Shown here: positions 1-5,714 of the stretch, in pieces
Position numbering within the stretch: the first letter of the stretch is position 1
Layout of the letters: each line of letters starts with the position of its first letter
NCBI GenBank assembly: GCA_016278415.1
Contig: JADQBV010000345.1
Location: 1 to 9,935, forward strand
DNA length: 9,935 bases
Reading direction: 5' to 3'
Origin: Halanaerobiales bacterium
GTDB taxonomy: Bacteria; Bacillota_F; Halanaerobiia; Halanaerobiales; DTU029
Notes under the pieces: generated by a model
What the model was told of the DNA's origin: nothing
What the model saw: the letters and a program-made list of their open reading frames with translations, nothing else
Databases searched by the model: none
Made by a program: the position numbers and the translations under genes

Positions 1-2
1 CA

Positions 3-446
3 CCAACTAAATATATGACAGGTAATATATTTAAGGGACATTTACAGGATGGTTTATTTAACCTGGCATCGATAATGACTGGCCAATCTATACAACTACT
101 AGGTATGCTTACTGAAGCCACTCATACACCATTTTTAAGTGACCGGGCTTTAAGTATAGAAAATGCTAAATATATTTTTAATAACGCTCGTAGTCTTGAG
201 AAAGAGATCATTTTTAAAGTAGATGGTAAGATACAAAAAAGAGCTGATAAAGTCCTTGCTGAGACAGCTAATATGCTACAAAAGATAGCTGAGAATGGAC
301 TTATGAAATCTATTGAAAAAGGCATGTTTGCTGAGATGTCTAGACCAATTAATGAGGGCAAAGGTGCTGATGGTGTTATTGAAAAAGAAGAAAATTATTT
401 TAATCCTTTTATGGAAATTTTCAAAGAAAGGCTTGGTGATAACTGA
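3..446 (+). CDS. kamD: Lysine 5,6-aminomutase alpha subunit, C-terminal part (5' truncated by the window edge)
   Basis: The reading frame is open from base 3 (Pro-Thr-Lys-Tyr-Met-Thr-Gly-Asn), so the ATG at 15 is an internal methionine. About 147 residues of a protein normally a little over 500 long are visible. The stretch with TKYMTGN, FKGHLQDGLFNLA and TEATHTPFLSDR is characteristic of the KamD C-terminal region that follows the catalytic TIM barrel. With KamE it forms the adenosylcobalamin- and PLP-dependent enzyme that moves the terminal amino group of D-lysine or L-beta-lysine to C5, giving 2,5- or 3,5-diaminohexanoate in the cytoplasm. The TGA stop overlaps the kamE ATG by one base (TGATG), which implies translational coupling of the two subunits. 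Identification is from recalled family sequence; the catalytic residues lie outside the window. Confidence 0.93.
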   Translation, partial: PTKYMTGNIFKGHLQDGLFNLASIMTGQSIQLLGMLTEATHTPFLSDRALSIENAKYIFNNARSLEKEIIFKVDGKIQKRADKVLAETANMLQKIAENGLMKSIEKGMFAEMSRPINEGKGADGVIEKEENYFNPFMEIFKERLGDN

Positions 447-1192
447 TGAATGACTTAAATTATCAAGCAATTAAACCATATGGTGATACCTTGAATGATG
501 GTAAGGTGCAGCTTAGTTTTACTCTTCCGCTGGAGATTGGTCCAGAGGCCCGGGAAGCAGCCCGTCTGTTAGCAAACAAAATGGGTTTGGAAGAAGTAAG
601 TGTTGTAGAAATGGCAGATATGGGTGAGGGTTTTAGTTTCTTCATTTTATATGGTAAGTTAATTCATAGCATTGACTTCACTGGAATAAAGGTTGCTAGT
701 GTGGAGACAGATGTGATGGACTATTATCAGGTAAATAAATATATAAAGGAAAAAATAGCGAGGAAAGTAAATGTGGTTGGGGCCTGTACTGGGTCTGATG
801 CCCATACAGTAGGGCTTGATGCCATAATGAATATGAAGGGTTATGCCGGTGAGTATGGCTTGGAACGTTACCCTGAGTTTAATACCCACAATTTAGGTAG
901 TCAGGTTCCCAATGAGGAATTAATAGAAAAGGCTTTAGAATTAGAGGCAGATGCTATACTGGTGTCACAGGTAGTTACTCAAAAAGAGGTTCACATTAAA
1001 AATCTTACTGAACTGGTTGAATTGCTGGAGGCTGAAGGTCTCAGGGATCGTTTTATTGTAATTGTAGGGGGACCTAGAATTGATCATCAGTTGGCTCTTG
1101 AATTGGGTTTTGATGCCGGATTTGGAGCAGGTACATTGCCAACGGACGTTGCATCTTATATTGTACAGACTATGGTGGATAGAAAGATATAA
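446..1192 (+). CDS. kamE: Lysine 5,6-aminomutase beta subunit, B12- and PLP-binding
   Basis: This 248-residue protein is close to the usual KamE length (about 260). Residues 1-100 form the dimerisation domain and the rest a Rossmann-like cobalamin domain. The base-off/His-on B12 motif DxHxxG is at Asp118-Ala-His120-Thr-Val-Gly123. Lys131 follows His120 by 11 residues, the same spacing I recall between the Co-binding His133 and the PLP-aldimine Lys144 of the Clostridium sticklandii enzyme, so both cofactor residues appear intact. Ser174 and Gly208-Gly209 fit the later B12-loop positions. With KamD it performs the radical 1,2-amino shift. The start overlaps the kamD stop; a GGTGAT at 435-440 inside the end of kamD can serve as the ribosome site. 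The next gene is 107 bp away, an unusually wide gap for this operon. Confidence 0.96.
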   Translation: MNDLNYQAIKPYGDTLNDGKVQLSFTLPLEIGPEAREAARLLANKMGLEEVSVVEMADMGEGFSFFILYGKLIHSIDFTGIKVASVETDVMDYYQVNKYIKEKIARKVNVVGACTGSDAHTVGLDAIMNMKGYAGEYGLERYPEFNTHNLGSQVPNEELIEKALELEADAILVSQVVTQKEVHIKNLTELVELLEAEGLRDRFIVIVGGPRIDHQLALELGFDAGFGAGTLPTDVASYIVQTMVDRKI

Positions 1193-1206
1193 ATCAAAAT
1201 TTAAAA

Positions 1207-1276
1207 AGATATAGACTAAGATATATATTAAAATATAGACTATAATATAGACTATAATATAGACTAAAATAGACTA
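1207..1276 (+). repeat. 12-bp tandem repeat between kamE and kal
   Basis: TAGACTA occurs at 1212-1218, 1236-1242, 1248-1254, 1260-1266 and 1270-1276. The three middle copies are exactly 12 bp apart. The first is 24 bp from the second, with a degenerate copy (TATATTA, 1224-1230) filling the missing position, and the last spacing is 10 bp. The unit is roughly TATAGACTATAA. Two copies create perfect TATAAT hexamers at 1241-1246 and 1253-1258, but no convincing -35 lies 16-18 bp upstream of either. It fills nearly all of the gap between kamE and the kal ribosome site. Whether it is an internal promoter, a protein-binding array or merely slippage-generated sequence cannot be told from here. Confidence 0.85.
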
Positions 1277-1287
1277 ATATATAATTT

Positions 1288-1306
1288 GGAGGTGATCTTT
1301 TGGAGG
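1288..1306 (+). promoter_or_regulatory. Two ribosome binding sites deciding the kal start
   Basis: GGAGGTGAT at 1288-1296 matches the 16S anti-Shine-Dalgarno very well and places a TTG at 1300 seven bases after GGAGG. A second GGAGG at 1302-1306 lies only five bases before an in-frame ATG at 1312. Other genes in the window use spacings of 7-11 bases, so the TTG start is preferred; both could be used. Confidence 0.7.
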
Positions 1307-1686
1307 AAGTTATGATTCGAGTAAGAATGAGTTCACATGATGCACATTATGCAGGAGATCTAGTTGATGGTGCTATGATGTTAGAGCTTTTTGGAGATGT
1401 TGCAACTGAATTATTAATAAGGAATGATGGTGATGAGGGTTTGTTTGTTGCTTATGATAATATAGAGTTTAAGGCACCTGTCTATGTTGGTGATTATATT
1501 GAGACTGTTGGTCATATAACTTATGTTGGGAATACCTCCAGAAAAATGAGTTTTGTAGCCAGGAAGGTGATTACTGCAGTGAAGGATGCGGATTTCCCAT
1601 CAGCGGCTAATGTTCTTGATGAACCGATCATAGTAGGTATAGCTAGCGGAACATGTTTGGTAAAAAAAGATAGACAGAGGAAGTGA
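1300..1686 (+). CDS. kal: 3-aminobutyryl-CoA ammonia lyase
   Basis: This 128-residue single-domain hotdog-fold protein has the length recalled for Kal of Fusobacterium and Clostridium. It removes ammonia from L-3-aminobutyryl-CoA to give crotonyl-CoA, the step linking lysine fermentation to butyrate formation. The N-terminal [20 protein letters not shown] is typical of Kal. The hotdog central helix is at about residues 24-40, and the strand pair with [20 protein letters not shown] (61-80) is the usual acyl-CoA-binding sheet. The TTG start is chosen on ribosome-site spacing; starting at the ATG at 1312 would remove only four residues. The kce gene begins four bases after the stop, so the two are surely co-transcribed. 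The gene sits directly behind a tandem repeat. Confidence 0.93.
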   Translation: MEEVMIRVRMSSHDAHYAGDLVDGAMMLELFGDVATELLIRNDGDEGLFVAYDNIEFKAPVYVGDYIETVGHITYVGNTSRKMSFVARKVITAVKDADFPSAANVLDEPIIVGIASGTCLVKKDRQRK

Positions 1687-1690
1687 AGTC

Positions 1691-2506
1691 ATGGATAAAT
1701 TAATAATAACAGCAGCTATCTGTGGTGCTGAGGTCACTAAAGAGGATAACCCTAATTTGCCAATTACCCCTGTGGAATTAGCAAATTCTGCCCTGGAAGC
1801 AGACAAGGCAGGGGCAGCTATAATTCATCTTCACGTTAGGGATAGTCAGGGGTTACCGACTCAGAGTAAAGATGTCTTTGCAGAGGTTATTTCACTAATG
1901 AAAAAAAAGGGAGTAAAGGCAATTATCCAGCCTTCTACAGGTGGAGCGGCCGGTATGAGCTGGCAGGAAAGGATACAGTCAGTCTATCTTAAACCTGAGA
2001 TGGCAACATTAGATTGTGGTACAACAAATTTTGGGGATGGAATATTTGTAAATGACCTACCCTTAATGCGTAATTTTGCCAGGGAAATGGATAAATACAA
2101 TATTTTGCCTGAACTAGAGTGCTTTGAAGCTGGCCATATTTACAATGCACTACAATTAAAAAAAGAAGGATTGTTGAAAAAACACTTACATTTTGATTTG
2201 GTTTTAGGTGTGCCTGGTGCTATTAAAGCCTCATTAAAAAACCTCCTGTTTCTAACAGAAATCTTACCAGAGGGGGCAAGCTGGACAGTCGCTGGTGTTG
2301 GTAGACATCAACTTCCACTAGCAATTAATGCTATTTTAATGGGAGGACATGTGCGGGTTGGGTTTGAAGACAATATATATTATACAAAAGGCGTATTGGC
2401 TGATAGTAATGCTCAATTAGTAACAAGAATAGTAAAACTAGCTGGAGAACTGGGTAGGGAAAACGCTACTCCTGACCAGGCTAGAAAGATACTAGGTATA
2501 ATTTAG
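1691..2506 (+). CDS. kce: 3-keto-5-aminohexanoate cleavage enzyme
   Basis: This 271-residue TIM-barrel protein belongs to the BKACE (formerly DUF849) family. It converts 3-keto-5-aminohexanoate plus acetyl-CoA to acetoacetate and L-3-aminobutyryl-CoA, using a divalent metal, usually Zn. The metal motif HLHVRD gives His46 and His48. Other residues agree with those recalled from the Cloacamonas Kce structure: Glu14, Ser82 (PSTGG), Glu143, and Arg222 with Glu226-Asp227 in VRVGFED, equivalent to its Arg226/Glu230/Asp231. The enzyme therefore looks complete and active. A ribosome site (AGAGGAAG, 1676-1683) lies inside the end of kal, and the ATG is four bases past the kal stop. Its neighbours kal and kdd supply the next and previous pathway steps, which separates it from other BKACE enzymes of different specificity. 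Confidence 0.95.
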   Translation: MDKLIITAAICGAEVTKEDNPNLPITPVELANSALEADKAGAAIIHLHVRDSQGLPTQSKDVFAEVISLMKKKGVKAIIQPSTGGAAGMSWQERIQSVYLKPEMATLDCGTTNFGDGIFVNDLPLMRNFAREMDKYNILPELECFEAGHIYNALQLKKEGLLKKHLHFDLVLGVPGAIKASLKNLLFLTEILPEGASWTVAGVGRHQLPLAINAILMGGHVRVGFEDNIYYTKGVLADSNAQLVTRIVKLAGELGRENATPDQARKILGII

Positions 2507-2531
2507 CAAATAAAAAAAGGATGTGTTTTAA

Positions 2532-3566
2532 ATGAAAAAGGGTAACAAATATGGTTTGCATCGTGTAATTAGTCCAGAGGGTGTACTTCCTCAGACAGCT
2601 GATAAGATTGATAACGATATGGATATTTATGATAATGAAATTTTACTTGATGTTCAGACATTGAATATTGACTCAGCAAGTTTTACTCAGATAAAGAATG
2701 AAGCAGATGGTGATGAAGAGAAGATAAAAGAAAAAATGATGGCTATTGTTGCTGAAAAAGGGAAACACCAAAATCCTGTAACCGGCTCTGGTGGTATGTT
2801 GATAGGGACTGTTAGGAAAATTGGTGATGCTTTAACAGATAGTGACCTTAAAGTAGGTGACAGAATTGCAAGTTTAGTATCTTTATCTTTAACACCGTTA
2901 CAGATAAAGCAGATAAAAGAGGTACGTAAGGAGATTGATCAGGTTGATATAGAAGGCCAAGCAATTCTTTTTGAAAGTGGTATTTATGCAAAACTCCCTG
3001 AAGATATGGAAGATACCCTTGCCTTAGCAGTTCTGGATGTGGCCGGTGCTGCAGCTCAGACTGCCAGGCTTGTGAATCCAGGAGATACAGTGTTAGTGAT
3101 TGGGGCTGCAGGGAAGTCAGGTATGCTCTGTCTTCATGAGGCTCGAAAGAGAGCGGGTATTTCAGGTAAGGTAATTGCTTTATGTCATAGTGAAAAAAGT
3201 TGTCGAAATATTGAACCCTTAGATTTAGCCGACTTTGTAATTCAAGGGGATGCTACTAGGCCAGTAGAAATATTAGAAAAAGTAGAATCAATCACAGATG
3301 GTGAATTATGTGATATTGTAATTAATAATGTAAATGTTCCTAATACAGAGATGGGATCAATACTTGCTACTAAAAACAGAGGTAAAATATACTTCTTTAG
3401 CATGGCCACAAGTTTTACCAAAGCTGCTTTAGGGGCGGAGGGTATAGGTAAAGACGTGGAAATGATTATTGGAAATGGTTATTGTCAGGATCACGCTGAT
3501 ATCTCTTTGGAAATTTTGAGAGAAAATAATAAGTTAAGAGAAATTTATACTAAATTATATACCTAA
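2532..3566 (+). CDS. kdd: L-erythro-3,5-diaminohexanoate dehydrogenase
   Basis: This 344-residue protein has the length recalled for Kdd. It catalyses NAD(P)-dependent oxidative deamination of (3S,5S)-3,5-diaminohexanoate to (S)-5-amino-3-oxohexanoate with release of ammonia, feeding Kce. The N-terminal part (1-160) is the medium-chain-dehydrogenase-like catalytic half with GSGGMLIGTV at 85-94 and KVGDRIASLVSLSL at 107-120. The Rossmann half carries the dinucleotide-binding loop VLVIGAAGKSGMLCLHEA at about 187-204. No zinc-ligand set of the classical alcohol dehydrogenase type is evident, as expected for this family. A ribosome site AAAGGATG (2516-2523) lies in the 25-base gap after kce. The annotation rests on family resemblance plus the flanking pathway genes. 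Confidence 0.94.
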   Translation: MKKGNKYGLHRVISPEGVLPQTADKIDNDMDIYDNEILLDVQTLNIDSASFTQIKNEADGDEEKIKEKMMAIVAEKGKHQNPVTGSGGMLIGTVRKIGDALTDSDLKVGDRIASLVSLSLTPLQIKQIKEVRKEIDQVDIEGQAILFESGIYAKLPEDMEDTLALAVLDVAGAAAQTARLVNPGDTVLVIGAAGKSGMLCLHEARKRAGISGKVIALCHSEKSCRNIEPLDLADFVIQGDATRPVEILEKVESITDGELCDIVINNVNVPNTEMGSILATKNRGKIYFFSMATSFTKAALGAEGIGKDVEMIIGNGYCQDHADISLEILRENNKLREIYTKLYT

Positions 3567-3589
3567 GATTGAGATATAATACGCAATGA

Positions 3590-4843
3590 ATGAAAGAAGT
3601 TGGAAAACTAAATCTTGAAAATAGTATGCTTGAAGTCGATAAGGGATATCAAGTGACACCAGGTGCTGTATTAGGTATTAGGAGACCATATAACTTTGTT
3701 GAGGGTGAGTATCCAAATTATTTTGAATCCGGGAAAGGCGCTAAGGTTGTTGATATTGATGGGAATCAATACATAGATTTCTTATGTGCTTATGGCCCGA
3801 TTATAATGGGTTATCGTGAGGAAGAAATAGATGAAGCTGTTATAAAACAAATTCGAGATAAAGGTTTTTGCTTTTCACTAACACAGTCTATTCAGAACAG
3901 GCTTTCTGAAGAATTGATAGATATAATACCATCAGCAGAGCAGGTTGTTTTTCTCAAGACCGGATCTGCAGCAGCAACCTTATCAATAAGGCTGGCCAGG
4001 GGCTATACTGGAAAGACTAAGGTGCTGCGTTGTGGTTATCATGGATGGCATGATTGGTGCTGTGGAGTTAAAGGTGGAATTCCAGAAAAGTTATATGAAG
4101 ATGTATATAGTTTTACGTATAATAACCTTGAAAGTTTGGAAAAGTTACTGCAGGAACATGGTGATAAAACAGCGGCAATTATAATAACACCAGTCGGACA
4201 TCCCTTAGGTGACAAAATACAGGAACCTAAGCCCGGTTTTCTTGAAGGTGTTAAAGAATTAGCTAGTAAATATGGGGTAGTTTTAATATTTGATGAGATT
4301 AGGACCGGTTTCCGTGTATCCTTAGGTGGAGCCCAGGAGTATTATGGTGTTACCCCAGATCTTTCTCTGTTTGGTAAAGCCATGGCCAATGGGTATGCTA
4401 TTGGTGCCGTAGTTGGGAAAAAAGAAATTATGAAAATGGCAGAGAGAGAGGTTTTTGTATCTTCAACATTTTTTCCCAATAGCCTATCTTTTGCAGCAGC
4501 GTTAAAGACGATTGAGGTACTAAAATCCAAAGAGGTACTCAAAGATATCTGGACAAAGGGAAAGGATTTCCTAAAGGAAATCGGTAAATTAACAGAACGA
4601 TATGATGTAGGTGCTGAAGTATCTGGGATACCCCCTATGCCTTATATAACATTTAAAAGGGATCCAGACAAAAGATATAAAGAAAAGAGAACTGATTTTT
4701 ATACTCAGTTGATTAGACGTCGTGTTTTTATGCAACCATATCATCATGGATATATTTGTTACAGGCATACTGAAGAAGAACTAGAATATAGTATTAATGC
4801 TATAAAGGAGAGTTTGGAGTTTATTGAGTCTAAAGAATATTAG
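3590..4843 (+). CDS. Class III PLP aminotransferase of the glutamate-1-semialdehyde-aminomutase subgroup, in the lysine operon
   Basis: This 417-residue fold type I PLP enzyme carries the class III signatures: GYHGWHDW at 149-156, FDEIRTGFR at 234-242 (Asp235 contacts the pyridine nitrogen) and Lys263 in LFGKAMANGYAIGA as the Schiff-base lysine. Thr293 in VSSTFFPNS is the phosphate contact from the neighbouring subunit. It resembles glutamate-1-semialdehyde aminomutases and the related beta-amino-acid aminotransferases more than ornithine or GABA aminotransferases. The usual SGTEA/TGSEA phosphate loop reads TGSAAA (124-129), so the Glu is replaced. It starts 23 bases after kdd and ends just before the operon terminator. 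No Shine-Dalgarno sequence is visible before the ATG; a later start (ATG 3626, or GTG 3653 behind AAGGGAT) is possible but would cut conserved N-terminal sequence. Inference: it may act on a beta-amino acid of the pathway. The substrate is unknown. Confidence 0.85.
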   Translation: MKEVGKLNLENSMLEVDKGYQVTPGAVLGIRRPYNFVEGEYPNYFESGKGAKVVDIDGNQYIDFLCAYGPIIMGYREEEIDEAVIKQIRDKGFCFSLTQSIQNRLSEELIDIIPSAEQVVFLKTGSAAATLSIRLARGYTGKTKVLRCGYHGWHDWCCGVKGGIPEKLYEDVYSFTYNNLESLEKLLQEHGDKTAAIIITPVGHPLGDKIQEPKPGFLEGVKELASKYGVVLIFDEIRTGFRVSLGGAQEYYGVTPDLSLFGKAMANGYAIGAVVGKKEIMKMAEREVFVSSTFFPNSLSFAAALKTIEVLKSKEVLKDIWTKGKDFLKEIGKLTERYDVGAEVSGIPPMPYITFKRDPDKRYKEKRTDFYTQLIRRRVFMQPYHHGYICYRHTEEELEYSINAIKESLEFIESKEY

Positions 4844-4850
4844 TATATAG

Positions 4851-4916
4851 GTTCACTAGAGAACAACTTGAAATTAAATAATGAAAGATGATTATTTAAT
4901 GGATTGCTAGTACTAG
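4851..4916. repeat. Three short inverted repeats downstream of the aminotransferase
   Basis: Three dyads follow one another: GTTC/GAAC (4851-4854 with 4861-4864), a perfect 10-bp all-A/T stem ATTAAATAAT/ATTATTTAAT (4873-4882 with 4891-4900, 8-base loop) and the perfect palindrome CTAGTACTAG (4907-4916). None is followed by a T tract, so none is a terminator by itself. They lie in the operon's 3' untranslated region before the real terminator and could protect the mRNA end or bind a protein. Confidence 0.6.
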
Positions 4917-4958
4917 ATGAAATATGTGAAGTATGTCATTAAAAATTATTAAAGTTAT

Positions 4959-5005
4959 AAAATAGCCACTCTGGAATATTTCTAATTAGGGGGGCTATTT
5001 TTGTT
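4959..5005 (+). terminator. Rho-independent terminator of the lysine operon, possibly bidirectional
   Basis: AAAATAGCC at 4959-4967 pairs with GGCTATTTT at 4993-5001. Past one mismatch the stem continues with CTCT (4969-4972) against AGGG (4988-4991). The stem runs into a T-rich stretch (TTTTTGTTATT). The opposite strand is also T-rich beyond the stem, so it may also stop the convergent minus-strand gene, for which no other good terminator is visible. Confidence 0.85.
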
Positions 5006-5009
5006 ATTC

Positions 5010-5076
5010 TTATATTGACTTCATTAATAAAAAGTCTTCGTTTATATTGACTTCATTAATAAAGCAAGGTCTTCTT
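5010..5076. repeat. Two-copy imperfect direct repeat between convergent genes
   Basis: An exact 22-bp match occupies 5010-5031 and 5042-5063 (32 bp apart; core ATTGACTTCATTAATAAA). Each copy is followed after 2 or 5 variable bases by GTCTTC, so the whole unit of about 32-35 bp was duplicated and then drifted. The first copy abuts the operon terminator. TTGACT inside each copy resembles a -35 box, but no -10 follows at the right distance. A small hairpin TCTTCT/AGAAGA (5070-5075 with 5079-5084) lies at the right end. Confidence 0.8.
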
Positions 5077-5110
5077 TTAGAAGAAAATCCGCATTTAAGA
5101 TTATAGTTTT

Positions 5111-5698
5111 TTACCGAGTCAAATTAGCTATAGGACCATTTTCATTAATTATTGGAATTATCTCAGTATAAGGAATATTAAATTCCAGAGTACCATAATA
5201 TCCTGGTGTTAGTTGATATTCTTGATATATAATGACTAAGCTGTCTTCAGTAAGGTAAAATTCTTCCCGACCACTTATCCCTGGGTATTCTTCAATGAGG
5301 GGAATATCGTTTTCTTCAATTTGGTGAATTAATATTCTATCAATATACTCCTTAAAGTTACTATTCTTCTTAAATAAATCTTTTAGTCTATAACTTCTAC
5401 CTGTAATAAGATTTATAGTAATACCCTTGACAATGGTTATACCATTAGCCATATTTTCCGGATAATAATAGTTTTCCAAGCGAATACTTAAAATTTCGTT
5501 TTTATTAACAGTAATATCATACTTACTAGCAGCACTTATAATATTCATATTCCTATATCGTTCTGTTGCTAACATACTTAGTGCTTCTTCTCTTATTAAT
5601 TTGTTTATTCTATTTTCTAGAATAGGGCTAGTTGATTGTCTTATTGCTGGATAACTAGAACTTGCTTGAATGATATTAGCGCCTTTATAATTATTCAT
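5111..5698 (-). CDS. DUF3298/DUF4163-like (RsiV/PdaC-type) protein without signal peptide
   Basis: As called, this is a 195-residue protein. The C-terminal half matches the DUF3298 pattern seen in RsiV-like proteins: FYLTEDSLVI at about 147-156, YQLTPGYYG at about 161-169 and LEFNIPYTEI at about 171-180. The middle segment GITINLITGRSYRLKDLFK (about 92-110) is the common 'fDlkTGk..kLkDlF' element, and YPAI near residue 16 is the usual start of the DUF4163 part. The His of the common GAHG motif is Asn here (MANG). Unlike most relatives it has no signal peptide or membrane segment, so it is predicted cytoplasmic, or a spore component. The open frame extends to a GTG at 5710, but AGAGGTGAT (5706-5714) is the ribosome site, so the ATG at 5698 (11-base spacing from GAGG) is preferred; ATG 5704 is possible. 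Convergent with the lysine operon, divergent from helD. Function unknown. Confidence 0.75.
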   Translation of the reverse strand: MNNYKGANIIQASSSYPAIRQSTSPILENRINKLIREEALSMLATERYRNMNIISAASKYDITVNKNEILSIRLENYYYPENMANGITIVKGITINLITGRSYRLKDLFKKNSNFKEYIDRILIHQIEENDIPLIEEYPGISGREEFYLTEDSLVIIYQEYQLTPGYYGTLEFNIPYTEIIPIINENGPIANLTR

Positions 5699-5705
5699 AA
5701 ACATC

Positions 5706-5714
5706 ATCACCTCT
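5706..5714 (-). promoter_or_regulatory. Ribosome binding site that sets the start of the DUF3298-like gene
   Basis: Read on the minus strand, AGAGGTGAT matches the anti-Shine-Dalgarno. It overlaps the GTG (5710) and ATG (5707) codons, which therefore cannot be starts. ATG 5704 is five bases from GAGG and ATG 5698 eleven; the spacings of 7-11 used elsewhere in the window favour 5698. Confidence 0.65.

Noticed and set aside
15..17. ATG at 15 as the start of a 143-residue protein
   Set aside because: The frame is open to the window edge and the codons before it (Pro-Thr-Lys-Tyr) continue the KamD sequence, so this is an internal Met of a truncated gene.
122..889. Minus-strand open frames inside kamD and kamE
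   Set aside because: They are shadows of strongly conserved + strand genes, with no ribosome sites and no recognisable product.
1207..1276. CRISPR array
   Set aside because: The unit is only about 12 bp, with no unique spacers and no cas genes; it is a simple tandem repeat.
5015..5052. TTGACT boxes in the direct repeats as promoters
   Set aside because: No -10 hexamer occurs 16-18 bases downstream, and no gene lies on that strand for about 1 kb.
5699..5710. GTG at 5710 as start of the minus-strand gene
   Set aside because: It lies inside the ribosome binding site AGAGGTGAT; ATG 5698 or 5704 has usable spacing.
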